Assembly (NCBI GenBank): GCA_902797505.1
Contig: CADBSW010000045.1
Coordinates: forward strand, 1-35,127
Origin: an uncultured Prevotellaceae bacterium
GTDB lineage: Bacteria; Bacteroidota; Bacteroidia; Bacteroidales; Bacteroidaceae
Direction of reading: 5' to 3'
Length of the DNA stretch: 35,127 nt
The translations under genes were made by a program, and so were the position numbers. This document shows positions 7,850 through 16,569 of this stretch, one piece after another. Numbering within the stretch: position 1 is the first letter of the stretch; each line of letters starts with the position of its first letter. The notes below the pieces were generated by a model. That model was given only the letters and a program-made list of their open reading frames with translations. It was not told where the DNA came from and did no database searches.

Positions 7850-10234
7850 TTAGTGGATTGCTATAGATGGTGTCCATTGTCCCTTGGGGGAGATCTCTTG
7901 TTGCAGCACCTTACCGTCTTTCCATTCTGCGGTAACGATGGTCTTGTTGGGTGCGTGCAACTTAAACTTCACATTCCAATGCTTGGGCCATGCGGGGAAG
8001 AGATAGAGGGTGTTGTCTACATCCTGCATCAACATCTCTTGTAGGGCGATATTACCCACACCACCCCAGTTGTGATCGGGTCCCCAGTCGCCTGTACCCC
8101 AGAATGTGGGGAAGCGGGTGGTTTTAGAGTTACAGAGTTTCATCATGACGTACTTCTCTGCCTCTTCTGTCATTCCTAAGTCAGCGGTATAGATCGCGTC
8201 GGGATGCCAGGTAGTGGTGGGTGAAGCATGTTGTGACTGCTTGTCTGCTCCGTAGCGGAAGGTGTTGCGGGCTATTTCCAGTTGTGGACGCCCCACACCG
8301 AACATACGATAGGGGAATACGGGATAGAGCTGAGGTATCTCGTTGTTGATGGCACCACCTACCCATGACTTTGCCGGAGAGATTGTCTGGTGCCCGTTCT
8401 TCTCTCTGTACGACAGTTCGGGTATTCTTTTCAGCACCTCTTTCCAGTAAGCCTGCTGTGCCTGACTGCCTAACTTCAGTTTCAGCAGTTGCTCCAATAC
8501 CGTCTGCATACCGGCGATGGTGTTCACGGCATTCACCGTATATTTGTAGGTCTCCAGACAAGAACCGGGATAGATGATCAGTTTGCCGTTATCATCAAGT
8601 GGTTTTCCGTTCAGGCGCATCGACCAGTATTGGAAGTGATTATCATGGAAGCGGATGCTGGAGTCGATGAATGGCAGGTATGGCAGGATGTCACCGCCAC
8701 CATATTCATAATAGTCGAGCATCATCTTAGAGAACTCCAACTCTCCGTCATAGTGGTCGCCCACCCATTGGTTGGTGATCCATCCGAAGTCAACCACCTG
8801 AACGGTATCGCCCTTTTGGTTGATGAGGTTACGGGTGCTGGCAGCTATGCTACGTGGCTGTATAGGCAGGGAGGTCTCTCCCCACAGACGTTGGTAGGTA
8901 TGTCCTGCGGGTAGTCCGTTGTTATTCAACTGCTCTGTGAATGAAGCCCCGTCATGTCCCCAGTAAACGTGTGTCCTGAGTTCGGCGTTTCCCAATGCTA
9001 ATCGATAGAAATCAAACTGCGACTTCATCATGTCGAAGTCACCGGCCTTGATCATCGGCCAGTACACCAGTCGTTGGTTTTGTGCGGTGAAGCTGCCGCC
9101 GCCCCACATACGGAAATCCGGACTGCAGTCTTTGTAGTTGGGCTTGAAATAGCCGGGATCATAGGTAAACAGACTGCCATTGAACTTTGTCGGCCACTCT
9201 CCGTATGCATTACATGCCAACTGATAGCGGAAGAGGTTGTAGTTACGGCCGATGATCCAGCCATCGGTGCCAGGACGTTCGCTGTCAATCAGGATATAAC
9301 TACGATCCCAGAACTGTTGCCACCAGGCACAGTTCTTCTTCCAAAGGTCATTTTGTGAGGTGCTATTACGCTCGTAAGAGGCCAAAAGACTCTTCAGGCT
9401 CTCTGCCTTTCCGTCTTTGACTGTTCCTAAGATAATCTGTATATCCTGTGACTTAATCTTCTTCTTGCTTTTATAGTTCCACGAACGACAGTCGGTAAAA
9501 GCATACGAACCGTCTTTCGTACCTGTGTATTTCATGTTGTTCAGAAGGATCTTTCCACCGAAGACCAGTCCTTTGATGGGATCCCACAACTGATCGAGCA
9601 CCGGTCCTAAGTGTTGGTGGATGGCCTCGCGCTCGGTGATCAGCTCATCGCTTCTGTTTGCATGATACCATATAAAAGAGGTGTTACCCGGTTCGAAGAT
9701 ATCCGGACGGGTATATACGGGAATCTTATCGGGAGTGGTATTGCTGTATCCGAAACACTGATGACGCTCCTTGGTGGTCAGCGAACGGTCGTCGGTACGC
9801 CATGACTCGAACGATACCGATGCCTGGTAACCTTTGCTGCTGTTGGTCTCAATATGTACCACGGGGCGGAACACCTCCACCCACAGGTGTACTTTCAGGT
9901 CATTACCCTCGATATAGATACTTCCGTCGTTGAGATTCAGTTTCTGCTGGAAGTGCGTGTCGAAGGGTTTCCCTTCGAAATGGATGCGTACACGACCTAA
10001 CTTGAGCATGGTGTTGTTCTCGTCGAACGTACCGCTCTTACTGAGGTACAGCATCAGGTCGCCATTCTCTACCCACACGTTACATCCTACATCACCACCT
10101 CCCAGAGGCATGCTGCCCTTGGAGTTCTCACTCTGACTGTCCCACACAATATTGTAGGCCGACATGTCGATTGCCTTGGCGGATAACACAGAAAGACAAA
10201 GTATCAAACCCGTAAACAATATTTTCCGTATCAT
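7850..10234 (-). CDS. GH95-like secreted glycosidase-type protein (DUF5703 N-terminal domain)
   Basis: With the ATG at 10234 the product has 794 residues and a clear signal peptide (MIRKILFTGLILCLSVLSAKA). A longer reading frame from a TTG at 10300 is unlikely because it would begin upstream of the predicted transcription start. The N-terminal part (NIVWDSQSENSKGSMPLGGG, then GCNVWVENGDLMLYLSKSG) is typical of DUF5703 proteins. The remainder resembles the alpha/alpha-barrel of GH95-like enzymes (DWGPDHNWGG, LQEMLMQD, LYLFPAWP). GH95 members remove alpha-L-fucose or alpha-L-galactose. Activity of DUF5703 proteins is not established to my knowledge, and I could not assign catalytic residues. 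It is first in an operon with the GH29 gene. Confidence 0.8.
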   Translation of the reverse strand: MIRKILFTGLILCLSVLSAKAIDMSAYNIVWDSQSENSKGSMPLGGGDVGCNVWVENGDLMLYLSKSGTFDENNTMLKLGRVRIHFEGKPFDTHFQQKLNLNDGSIYIEGNDLKVHLWVEVFRPVVHIETNSSKGYQASVSFESWRTDDRSLTTKERHQCFGYSNTTPDKIPVYTRPDIFEPGNTSFIWYHANRSDELITEREAIHQHLGPVLDQLWDPIKGLVFGGKILLNNMKYTGTKDGSYAFTDCRSWNYKSKKKIKSQDIQIILGTVKDGKAESLKSLLASYERNSTSQNDLWKKNCAWWQQFWDRSYILIDSERPGTDGWIIGRNYNLFRYQLACNAYGEWPTKFNGSLFTYDPGYFKPNYKDCSPDFRMWGGGSFTAQNQRLVYWPMIKAGDFDMMKSQFDFYRLALGNAELRTHVYWGHDGASFTEQLNNNGLPAGHTYQRLWGETSLPIQPRSIAASTRNLINQKGDTVQVVDFGWITNQWVGDHYDGELEFSKMMLDYYEYGGGDILPYLPFIDSSIRFHDNHFQYWSMRLNGKPLDDNGKLIIYPGSCLETYKYTVNAVNTIAGMQTVLEQLLKLKLGSQAQQAYWKEVLKRIPELSYREKNGHQTISPAKSWVGGAINNEIPQLYPVFPYRMFGVGRPQLEIARNTFRYGADKQSQHASPTTTWHPDAIYTADLGMTEEAEKYVMMKLCNSKTTRFPTFWGTGDWGPDHNWGGVGNIALQEMLMQDVDNTLYLFPAWPKHWNVKFKLHAPNKTIVTAEWKDGKVLQQEISPKGQWTPSIAIH

Positions 10235-10264
10235 AATAGATTGTTTTAATAGCGTAATATGTGC

Positions 10265-10295
10265 CAAAGGTAATAAAATAATATGAAGACACAAA
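10265..10295 (-). promoter_or_regulatory. Promoter of the DUF5703-GH29 operon
   Basis: Read on the minus strand, TTTG (10295-10292) and TACCTTTG (10272-10265) are separated by 19 nt, a near-perfect Bacteroidota promoter. Transcription would begin around 10258, about 24 nt before the ATG at 10234, which fixes that start codon. Confidence 0.8.
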
Positions 10296-10336
10296 AACAA
10301 TCGGAATTTATTTTACAGAAGCTATGGCTAATGGTA

Positions 10337-10374
10337 AAACAAAAAGGACACCCTGGGATAGAACCTGGGTGTCC
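10337..10374 (-). terminator. Terminator of the SGNH esterase gene
   Basis: GGACACCC (10346-10353) pairs with GGGTGTCC (10367-10374). On the minus strand the stem is followed by TTTTTGTTTT. It lies 48 nt after the esterase stop codon and separates that gene from the DUF5703-GH29 operon. Confidence 0.85.
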
Positions 10375-10422
10375 ATATGATAAATATATTCCTTGTTGGT
10401 AGGTTTTGTAGGTTTGTCTAAG

Positions 10423-11250
10423 TCACTCAGCTGTGTTAAACACACAGGGCAGTGTAAGCAACTGGTACATCAGTGTGCGTGCCATGCGCTGCTGTCCCTT
10501 ATCATTGGGATGCAGCAAGTCTGTCTTACTGTCTTTGAAATATTGTCCATGCGCTGCTATCAATGGGAACAGTCCGCAAGAGGCATTCCAGTCGATCACA
10601 GGCACAGCCCATATATTGGCGGCTTCTTTCACAGCGTTGATATATTCATCGATATATAGTCCACATCGGTTGGTGTACGACTCATCGCATTGCCAGTTCT
10701 TATCGTTGGCATGGAAATCGCTGCGGTGGATAGGTGTGAGCAGCACGATCTGCTTGTCGGGGAACATCCGCTTGAGGGAGTCGAGGGCGATATTGATACG
10801 TCCCCGATACGTTTCGTTCGTCTTAGCGGGGGTGCGCTGACGGCGTGCTACCATCTGTTTGGCCTGTCCTCCGTGACCATATTCCACCATCGTTTCGCGC
10901 TCATCCCACCACTCTCCCAGTGGAATGCCACGATTATAGTCGTTCGTACCCATGAAGATCAGGATGGCATCGAAGTCATTGCCGTGTTCATCCTTCAGTT
11001 TATTGGCTTGACGGGGGATGTCATCCCACTGTCTGCCGCTCACACCATATACATAAGGTGTGATCTGTAGCCAGTCTTGCAGCCACGACCAGTATTTCTT
11101 TCTTGCTCCTTTGTTGTTGGGATCTGTGATGGAGTCGCCCAGGTAAGCTACCCGCTTGCCTTGCCACGGATGCTGAAAGAGGGCTTGAGAATGTGCCTGC
11201 ATGCAAACGAACAGGCATACGATAACTGACAGAATGATTTTCTTGCTCAT
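10423..11250 (-). CDS. Secreted SGNH/GDSL-family esterase
   Basis: The 275-residue protein has a signal peptide (MSKKIILSVIVCLFVCMQAHSQ). All four SGNH blocks are visible: Ser40 in YLGDSIT, Gly in GVSGRQWDD, Asn in FMGTNDYNRG, and the Asp-His pair in DLLHPNDKG near the C-terminus. The family hydrolyses acyl esters. Beside a xylan operon, deacetylation of hemicellulose is a reasonable guess, but the sequence does not identify the substrate. The gene has its own -7 box (11273-11280) and terminator, so it is monocistronic. It is divergent from the xylan operon and shares its long upstream region. Confidence 0.88.
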   Translation of the reverse strand: MSKKIILSVIVCLFVCMQAHSQALFQHPWQGKRVAYLGDSITDPNNKGARKKYWSWLQDWLQITPYVYGVSGRQWDDIPRQANKLKDEHGNDFDAILIFMGTNDYNRGIPLGEWWDERETMVEYGHGGQAKQMVARRQRTPAKTNETYRGRINIALDSLKRMFPDKQIVLLTPIHRSDFHANDKNWQCDESYTNRCGLYIDEYINAVKEAANIWAVPVIDWNASCGLFPLIAAHGQYFKDSKTDLLHPNDKGQQRMARTLMYQLLTLPCVFNTAE

Positions 11251-11272
11251 GGTTTATTGCAGTTTGTTTGTG

Positions 11273-11280
11273 CAAAGGTA
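11273..11280 (-). promoter_or_regulatory. -7 box of the SGNH esterase gene
   Basis: The minus strand reads TACCTTTG, identical to the -7 boxes at 626 and 10265. No good -33 element is seen about 20 nt further upstream. It lies 23 nt before the start codon. Confidence 0.6.
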
Positions 11281-11512
11281 CTAAAATTCTGAGTAAACGA
11301 GAAGAAAAGAAACTTGTTTATTTTCTCGAGTGTGAAGAATTTATCCATTTAGCGAGTGAAAAGCCAAATTAATTTGAGTTTTTTCTAGCTTGAGTATCTT
11401 CGATGAAATCAATGATACGATTAAATGGACAAAAATACATGTTATAACGAGAATAAATGATGTATTTAACGAAATTTATCAGGTGCCGTATCTTCAGTCA
11501 TTGTGAGTGGAT

Positions 11513-11548
11513 TTTTTATTTGTTTCAATTGCATTTTTATTTGTTTCA
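11513..11548 (+). promoter_or_regulatory. Putative HTCS operator: 15-bp direct repeat
   Basis: TTTTTATTTGTTTCA occurs at 11513-11527 and again, identically, at 11534-11548. The copies start 21 bp apart, two helical turns, and end 16 nt before the -33 element. AraC-type activators bind such direct repeats on one face of the helix just upstream of a promoter. The AraC-type domain of the HTCS encoded at the end of the cluster is the natural candidate ligand. Confidence 0.55.
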
Positions 11549-11564
11549 TCCTTTTCTCCCCTTG

Positions 11565-11595
11565 TTGCATCTATTAGTTTCTTTATATATCTTTG
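11565..11595 (+). promoter_or_regulatory. Promoter of the xylan-utilisation operon
   Basis: TTG at 11565-11567 and TATCTTTG at 11588-11595 are separated by 20 nt and fit the -33/-7 consensus. Transcription would start near 11602. No further TAnnTTTG box was found in the short gaps between genes up to 29591, so this may drive the whole cluster. Confidence 0.7.
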
Positions 11596-11719
11596 CCCGT
11601 GAAAATCCTCTAATTGTGTAACTTACCTTAATAGAAGCAGTATGATTAACCATTTGTATAATCCCGCGCAATCTATAGGGAAACTCATGCGAATTGTCTC
11701 GTGTGAGAACAGATGGTGT

Positions 11720-13321
11720 ATGCGTTATCGGCTTCTGTTTATCATATTATATATATGTTGTGTGTCGGCTATTCAGGCTGGTAATATTAAGTTCCCGTAT
11801 TCCATCTTGGGAGGAGAACTGAGTAATTCGGCTGCCACCAGCATAGAGGATATCCGTGAGGTGATGCCCCGCATGAAGGCGATAGGAATGAACACGGTGC
11901 TGGTACCTGTGTATTGGGAGTTGATGGAACCGCAGGAGACACAATATGATTTCTCGTTGGTTGACTGTACGGTGGATGAGGCCCGAAAGAATAATCTCAA
12001 GGTCATTTTCCTTTGGTTCGGAGCATGGAAGAACTCCATGTCGTGTTATGCGCCGGGGTGGTTTAAGCAAGATACGAAGCGTTTCCCACGTGCGATGACA
12101 AAGGCGGGGAAGACTCTGGAGATTGCCAGTTGTTTCTCAGATCATGTCCTTCAGGCAGACCTGCGTGCCTTTACCGAGCTCATGCGGCATATCGCGGAGA
12201 AGGATAGAGAGGGTGCGACCGTCATCATGATGCAGATAGAAAACGAGATTGGAATGCTGGAGGATGCCCGCGACCACTCTCCCCTGGCAGAGAAAGCCTA
12301 TCAGACAGAGATCCCGAAGCAGTTACGTAAGGTGTTGAAGATCGGGAAAGCCGCCACATGGAAGGAAACGTATGGCGATGATCCCTACGGAGAAGAGAAG
12401 TTTATGGCTTGGTATTATGCCTGTTATGTAGAACAACTGGCACAGGCAGCCCGGAAGGTAATGCCCCAGATGCCACTCTATGTCAATGCCGCACTGAACA
12501 GTCGTGGAAGGAAACCAGGTGAATATCCGTCAGCAGGTCCTTTGGCCCACCTTATTGATATATGGCATTGCGGTGCTCCGAGCATCGATCTGTTGGCTCC
12601 CGATATCTACGATACCGGGTTCAAAGGTTGGGCGGCACAATATGCACTGTCCGACAATCCGTTGTTTATCCCTGAGTCGCGATGCTGTGAGAACAGTGGC
12701 GTACGTGCCATGTACAGTTTCGGTGAGCACCAAGCGTTGGGATTCTCTCCCTTTGCCATCGATCAGGCTGCTGCCAGAGAGACAGAGAGTATCACTAAGG
12801 CATACGCCCTGCTACGACAACTGGATCATGTGAGAGGGATAAAGAAATCCTGGGGCTTGCTTTTTGATCAGGAGGAAAAAGAGCGGGTGATCAACGATGA
12901 CGGTGTTGTGATGACCTGCAGACATTACTTCACATTACCTTGGGATGCCCGGGCTACCGATGGAACGACATGGTTGGAAGGTGGAGCCATGCTACTGCAG
13001 TTAGGGAAATATGAGTACCTGTTGGCTGGCAGTGGGGTGGTGGTAGATTTCAAAACGCCTCAAGAGAAACGGCAGGAAGAAGAGAAACGATTAGGCGAGG
13101 ATGGTTTTGCCCTCACATCGGATAATAGATCTTCCCTTGTAAAGGCGGCAGGATACCCTCGGTTAGGACTCCTCTCTGTAGATGAGATAGCGGTGGGTGA
13201 TGACGGCTCATACAACTATCTACGCCGCCATAATGGTGATCAGACACATCAGGGACGGCATGTCAGAATATCTGTAGGCGACTGGAAGATCCTCCATATC
13301 CGACTCTATGAATATCCTTAA
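11720..13321 (+). CDS. GH35-like beta-galactosidase family enzyme (DUF5597-type C-terminus)
   Basis: The chosen ATG gives 533 residues and a good signal peptide (MRYRLLFIILYICCVSAIQA). ATGs at 11642 and 11687 are in frame but would add up to 26 residues before it. The fold is a clan-A (beta/alpha)8 barrel of the GH35/GH42 type (AIGMNTVLVPVYWELMEP). The acid/base is Glu176 in QIENEIG and the likely nucleophile Glu319 in FIPESR. The C-terminal part matches the DUF5597 extension of bacterial GH35-like proteins. Beta-galactosidase activity is the usual assignment, but activity on xylosyl or arabinosyl side chains is possible. It is the first gene behind the operon promoter, 50 nt before susC. Confidence 0.82.
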   Translation: MRYRLLFIILYICCVSAIQAGNIKFPYSILGGELSNSAATSIEDIREVMPRMKAIGMNTVLVPVYWELMEPQETQYDFSLVDCTVDEARKNNLKVIFLWFGAWKNSMSCYAPGWFKQDTKRFPRAMTKAGKTLEIASCFSDHVLQADLRAFTELMRHIAEKDREGATVIMMQIENEIGMLEDARDHSPLAEKAYQTEIPKQLRKVLKIGKAATWKETYGDDPYGEEKFMAWYYACYVEQLAQAARKVMPQMPLYVNAALNSRGRKPGEYPSAGPLAHLIDIWHCGAPSIDLLAPDIYDTGFKGWAAQYALSDNPLFIPESRCCENSGVRAMYSFGEHQALGFSPFAIDQAAARETESITKAYALLRQLDHVRGIKKSWGLLFDQEEKERVINDDGVVMTCRHYFTLPWDARATDGTTWLEGGAMLLQLGKYEYLLAGSGVVVDFKTPQEKRQEEEKRLGEDGFALTSDNRSSLVKAAGYPRLGLLSVDEIAVGDDGSYNYLRRHNGDQTHQGRHVRISVGDWKILHIRLYEYP

Positions 13322-13371
13322 AAAGACAACAATCAATCAATAAATAATATCTAACCTAATATTAATAACGT

Positions 13372-16300
13372 ATGAATTGTTCAAGTAAAGTTCTAAGACG
13401 AACCCTTGCCTTGCTTATGTTGATATGCCTGCCGCCGCTAACGGCCATGGCACAACAGATGACGGTCAAGGGAGTCGTTACTGACGGACAGGAGCCCATT
13501 ATCGGTGCTACTGTCAAGGTGAAAGGTGAACAGGGCGGAGCGATTACCGACTTTGACGGTAATTATTCCATCCGTGCCAACAAAGGACAAGTGCTGGTAT
13601 TCACGTATGTGGGCTACCGTGAGAAAGAGGTGACGGTGACGTCGTCACAACACGATGTCGTGCTTGTTGAGGATAACGCTCTTCTGAACGAAGTCGTGGT
13701 GGTGGGTTACGGAACGATGCGTAAGTCGGACCTTACCGGTGCGGTAACACAGGTGGGAGAGTCGGCCATAGAGAAATCGGTTTCTACCAGTATCGACCAG
13801 GTACTGCAAGGACGTGCTGCCGGTGTGCAGATACAGGCAAACACTGGTACGCCTGGTGGATCCTCCACCATCCGTATCCGTGGTACCAACTCTCTGAATG
13901 CCACCTCACAGCCTATCTTCGTCATTGATGGTGTCATCATCGACTCCGACAGTTCCAATGATGGTAATACGAACCCACTGGCAGGTATCAACCCCAGTGA
14001 TATCCTTACTATGGATATCCTCAAGGATGCCTCTGCTACCGCTATCTACGGATCACGAGCCAGCAACGGTGTGATCATGATCACTACCAAGCGCGGACAG
14101 AAAGGTGAGGCTGTCGTTACCTACGATGGATATGTGGGATGGCAGATGATGCCTAAGAAACTGGAGGTGATGAATCTCAAGGAATATGCTAACCATTCCA
14201 ATGCTATCGCTGATGCTCAGATCAAGCAAGCCGTAGGCTCCTTCCTTCGCCCGGAATTGTTGGGAGAGGGTACCGACTGGCAGGATGAACTGTTCTCTAC
14301 AGCGTTTATGACCAACCACTCCCTGTCGTTAGCCGGTGGTAATGACAAGACCACATACGCGATCAGTGCCGGTTATCTGAATCAGGACGGTATCGCTCTC
14401 ACCACGGGATTCAAGCGTCAGACGCTGCGTGGTAATATCGATTCAGAACTGAAAAAGTGGCTTAAGGGTGGTATCTCATTCTCACTCTCTGACTCAAAAC
14501 AAGAGATGGAGAAGAACTGGGACATCATCAATACAGCATTGCGCTCACAACCGTCGGTGGCTGTGCGTAACCCGGAAGGTGGCTACGACGGACCGGATGA
14601 TCAGTGGATGCCCGACAATGCAGTGGCTCTGGCAGAGATCAAGACGAATTTCGCCAAGCGACTGAACTTCCGCATCAACACCTATCTGGAAGCTACAATC
14701 GTGAAAAATCTGACCTTTAAGACAGAGCTTTCGATTGATTATAACTTAAATAAGACAAAGTCGTACACACCAGACTATACCTTCGGCGTACGTGTCAGTT
14801 CACAGCGTGACGGTGCCTGGTATAAGAACGACTCTAAATACTGGTCATGGCGTAATATCCTTACTTACAATGGTGCCATCGCTCCGAAGCACAACCTGAA
14901 CATGATGGTAGGACAGGAGATGAGTCATAGTTACTGGGAGAACTTCGCCGTGAGCAACTCCGGTTATCTGTCAAACTCCGTCATCGATATCATTGCCGGT
15001 GAGACAACAGGTAATAATGTCAGTATCACACAAGGTAACCAGAACAATACATCACTGTTCTCTTATTTCGGACGTGCCCTTTACAACTATGATGACCGTT
15101 ACTTGCTGACAGCTACTATCCGTAGGGATGGATCCAGCAAGTTCTTCAAAGATAACCGATGGGGATGGTTCCCGTCAGCAGCCTTTGCTTGGCGTGTCAG
15201 TCAGGAGAATTTCCTGAGGGATAATAAGACAATCAATAATCTCAAACTGCGTCTGGGATGGGGTGCTACCGGTAACCAGAACGTACAAGACTGGGCTTAT
15301 CTGGCTATGTTGCGTAACTACACCACTACATGGGGTGTGGGTGTGCTCAACGCAAACAATGCCAATCCCAACCTGAAATGGGAGACTACCTATTCTACCA
15401 ATATCGGTTTCGACCTGTCGCTCTTCGGCAGTCGTATCGACCTGGTTGTCGACTGGTACTACAAGAAGACGAAAGACCTGCTGATGATGCTTGACCTTCC
15501 CGCTTACCTCGGTGGTCCTGGACAGGATGAGGCTTATGGTGCGCCAAGTAATCCTTGGGGTAACGTAGGTAGTCTGCGCAATACCGGTTTTGAGGTGACG
15601 TTGAATACTGTCAATGTCGAGACAAAAGATTTCCAGTGGACCTCTAACTTTGTATTCTCATTAAACCGCAATAAGGTGGTGTCACTGGATACAGAGACAG
15701 GAACCCTGCCACAGACACTTCAGATCGGTTCTGACATCGCCACGGTGACAAATACCGTAGTAGGTCAGCCTATCGGACAGTTCTGGGGATATAAGGTTAT
15801 CGGTCGTTTTGATAAGCCAGAGGATTTCTATTACAAAGACGCTAATGGAAATATCCACGCTGTAGCACTTCCCGAGAGTGCCAGCATCGCTGCCTCACCG
15901 ACTTCTGGAGGTGTCTTCATCGGTGACTATATCTATGAGGATATCGATGGCAATGGCGTGATTGACAACAATGACCAGACCTTCATCGGTAATCCGGAGC
16001 CAAAGTTCACATGGGGATTCGGCAATACCATCTCTTATAAGAACTTCGATCTTAGTTTCCAGTTCAGTGGCTCTTATGGCAATAAGGTGATCAACTATGG
16101 TCGTCGCTGGCTCGACATAACGGGTTCTTCCAGTAACCTGTTGAGAGACGTGCTTGACTACGCCCGTCTGGAGAAGATTGATGCCAACGGACCAGACGAT
16201 TACCGTAATTACTATGTGACGAATACCGGTACTATCCAGCCACGTCTGTCTACTGAGAGCGGAACGAACAACAACTTCCGTGTCAGTGACAAGTATGTGG

Positions 16301-16551
16301 AGGATGGCAGTTACATTCGTCTGCAGAATATCTCGTTGTCATACACACTTCCACATACATGGCTGAAGAATGTTTTCCTGAATAATGTGAAAATATACTG
16401 CAATATTCAGAATCTCTTCACGATTACCAAGTATGATGGCTTCGATCCTGAGGTGGGATCACTGCGAGGAACAGCTCTGCTCAACGGCGTCGACTACAGC
16501 CGTTACCCATCTCCGCGTATCTATACAGTAGGTCTGAATGTTCAATTCTAA
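13372..16551 (+). CDS. xusC: SusC/RagA-family TonB-dependent xylan oligosaccharide transporter
   Basis: The 1059-residue outer-membrane protein has a signal peptide ending near AMAQQ. A carboxypeptidase-D-like regulatory domain spans about residues 31-110 (VKGVVTDGQEPIIGATVKVK, FDGNYSIRA). Next come the SusC-specific VVVVGYGTMRKSDLTGAV segment, a plug domain ending with YGSRASNGVIMITTKRGQ, and a C-terminal 22-strand-type barrel. It has no STN domain, so it is not of the anti-sigma-signalling type, which agrees with HTCS control. SusC proteins import oligosaccharides using TonB energy and pair with the SusD lipoprotein encoded 18 nt downstream. Context makes xylo-oligosaccharides the likely cargo. 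The symbol follows the Prevotella bryantii xylan system and is inferred from context. Confidence 0.93.
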   Translation: MNCSSKVLRRTLALLMLICLPPLTAMAQQMTVKGVVTDGQEPIIGATVKVKGEQGGAITDFDGNYSIRANKGQVLVFTYVGYREKEVTVTSSQHDVVLVEDNALLNEVVVVGYGTMRKSDLTGAVTQVGESAIEKSVSTSIDQVLQGRAAGVQIQANTGTPGGSSTIRIRGTNSLNATSQPIFVIDGVIIDSDSSNDGNTNPLAGINPSDILTMDILKDASATAIYGSRASNGVIMITTKRGQKGEAVVTYDGYVGWQMMPKKLEVMNLKEYANHSNAIADAQIKQAVGSFLRPELLGEGTDWQDELFSTAFMTNHSLSLAGGNDKTTYAISAGYLNQDGIALTTGFKRQTLRGNIDSELKKWLKGGISFSLSDSKQEMEKNWDIINTALRSQPSVAVRNPEGGYDGPDDQWMPDNAVALAEIKTNFAKRLNFRINTYLEATIVKNLTFKTELSIDYNLNKTKSYTPDYTFGVRVSSQRDGAWYKNDSKYWSWRNILTYNGAIAPKHNLNMMVGQEMSHSYWENFAVSNSGYLSNSVIDIIAGETTGNNVSITQGNQNNTSLFSYFGRALYNYDDRYLLTATIRRDGSSKFFKDNRWGWFPSAAFAWRVSQENFLRDNKTINNLKLRLGWGATGNQNVQDWAYLAMLRNYTTTWGVGVLNANNANPNLKWETTYSTNIGFDLSLFGSRIDLVVDWYYKKTKDLLMMLDLPAYLGGPGQDEAYGAPSNPWGNVGSLRNTGFEVTLNTVNVETKDFQWTSNFVFSLNRNKVVSLDTETGTLPQTLQIGSDIATVTNTVVGQPIGQFWGYKVIGRFDKPEDFYYKDANGNIHAVALPESASIAASPTSGGVFIGDYIYEDIDGNGVIDNNDQTFIGNPEPKFTWGFGNTISYKNFDLSFQFSGSYGNKVINYGRRWLDITGSSSNLLRDVLDYARLEKIDANGPDDYRNYYVTNTGTIQPRLSTESGTNNNFRVSDKYVEDGSYIRLQNISLSYTLPHTWLKNVFLNNVKIYCNIQNLFTITKYDGFDPEVGSLRGTALLNGVDYSRYPSPRIYTVGLNVQF

Positions 16552-16569
16552 TATAAGGAGGACAAAGAC

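Larger units (their letters stand above)
11281..11719. other. Divergent regulatory region between esterase and xylan operon
   Basis: This AT-rich stretch of about 440 nt has no gene apart from a possible 26-codon N-terminal extension of the GH35-like frame from the ATG at 11642. It contains an imperfect inverted repeat (11298-11312 with 11317-11328), two CGAGTG copies 26 nt apart (11327, 11353), a perfect 15-bp direct repeat (11513 and 11534) and the operon promoter (11565-11595). Confidence 0.7.

Noticed and set aside
11298-11328. Imperfect inverted repeat and CGAGTG copies near the esterase promoter
   Set aside because: The pairing is mismatched and AT-rich, and the hexamer has only two copies; it is not distinguishable from chance without comparison.
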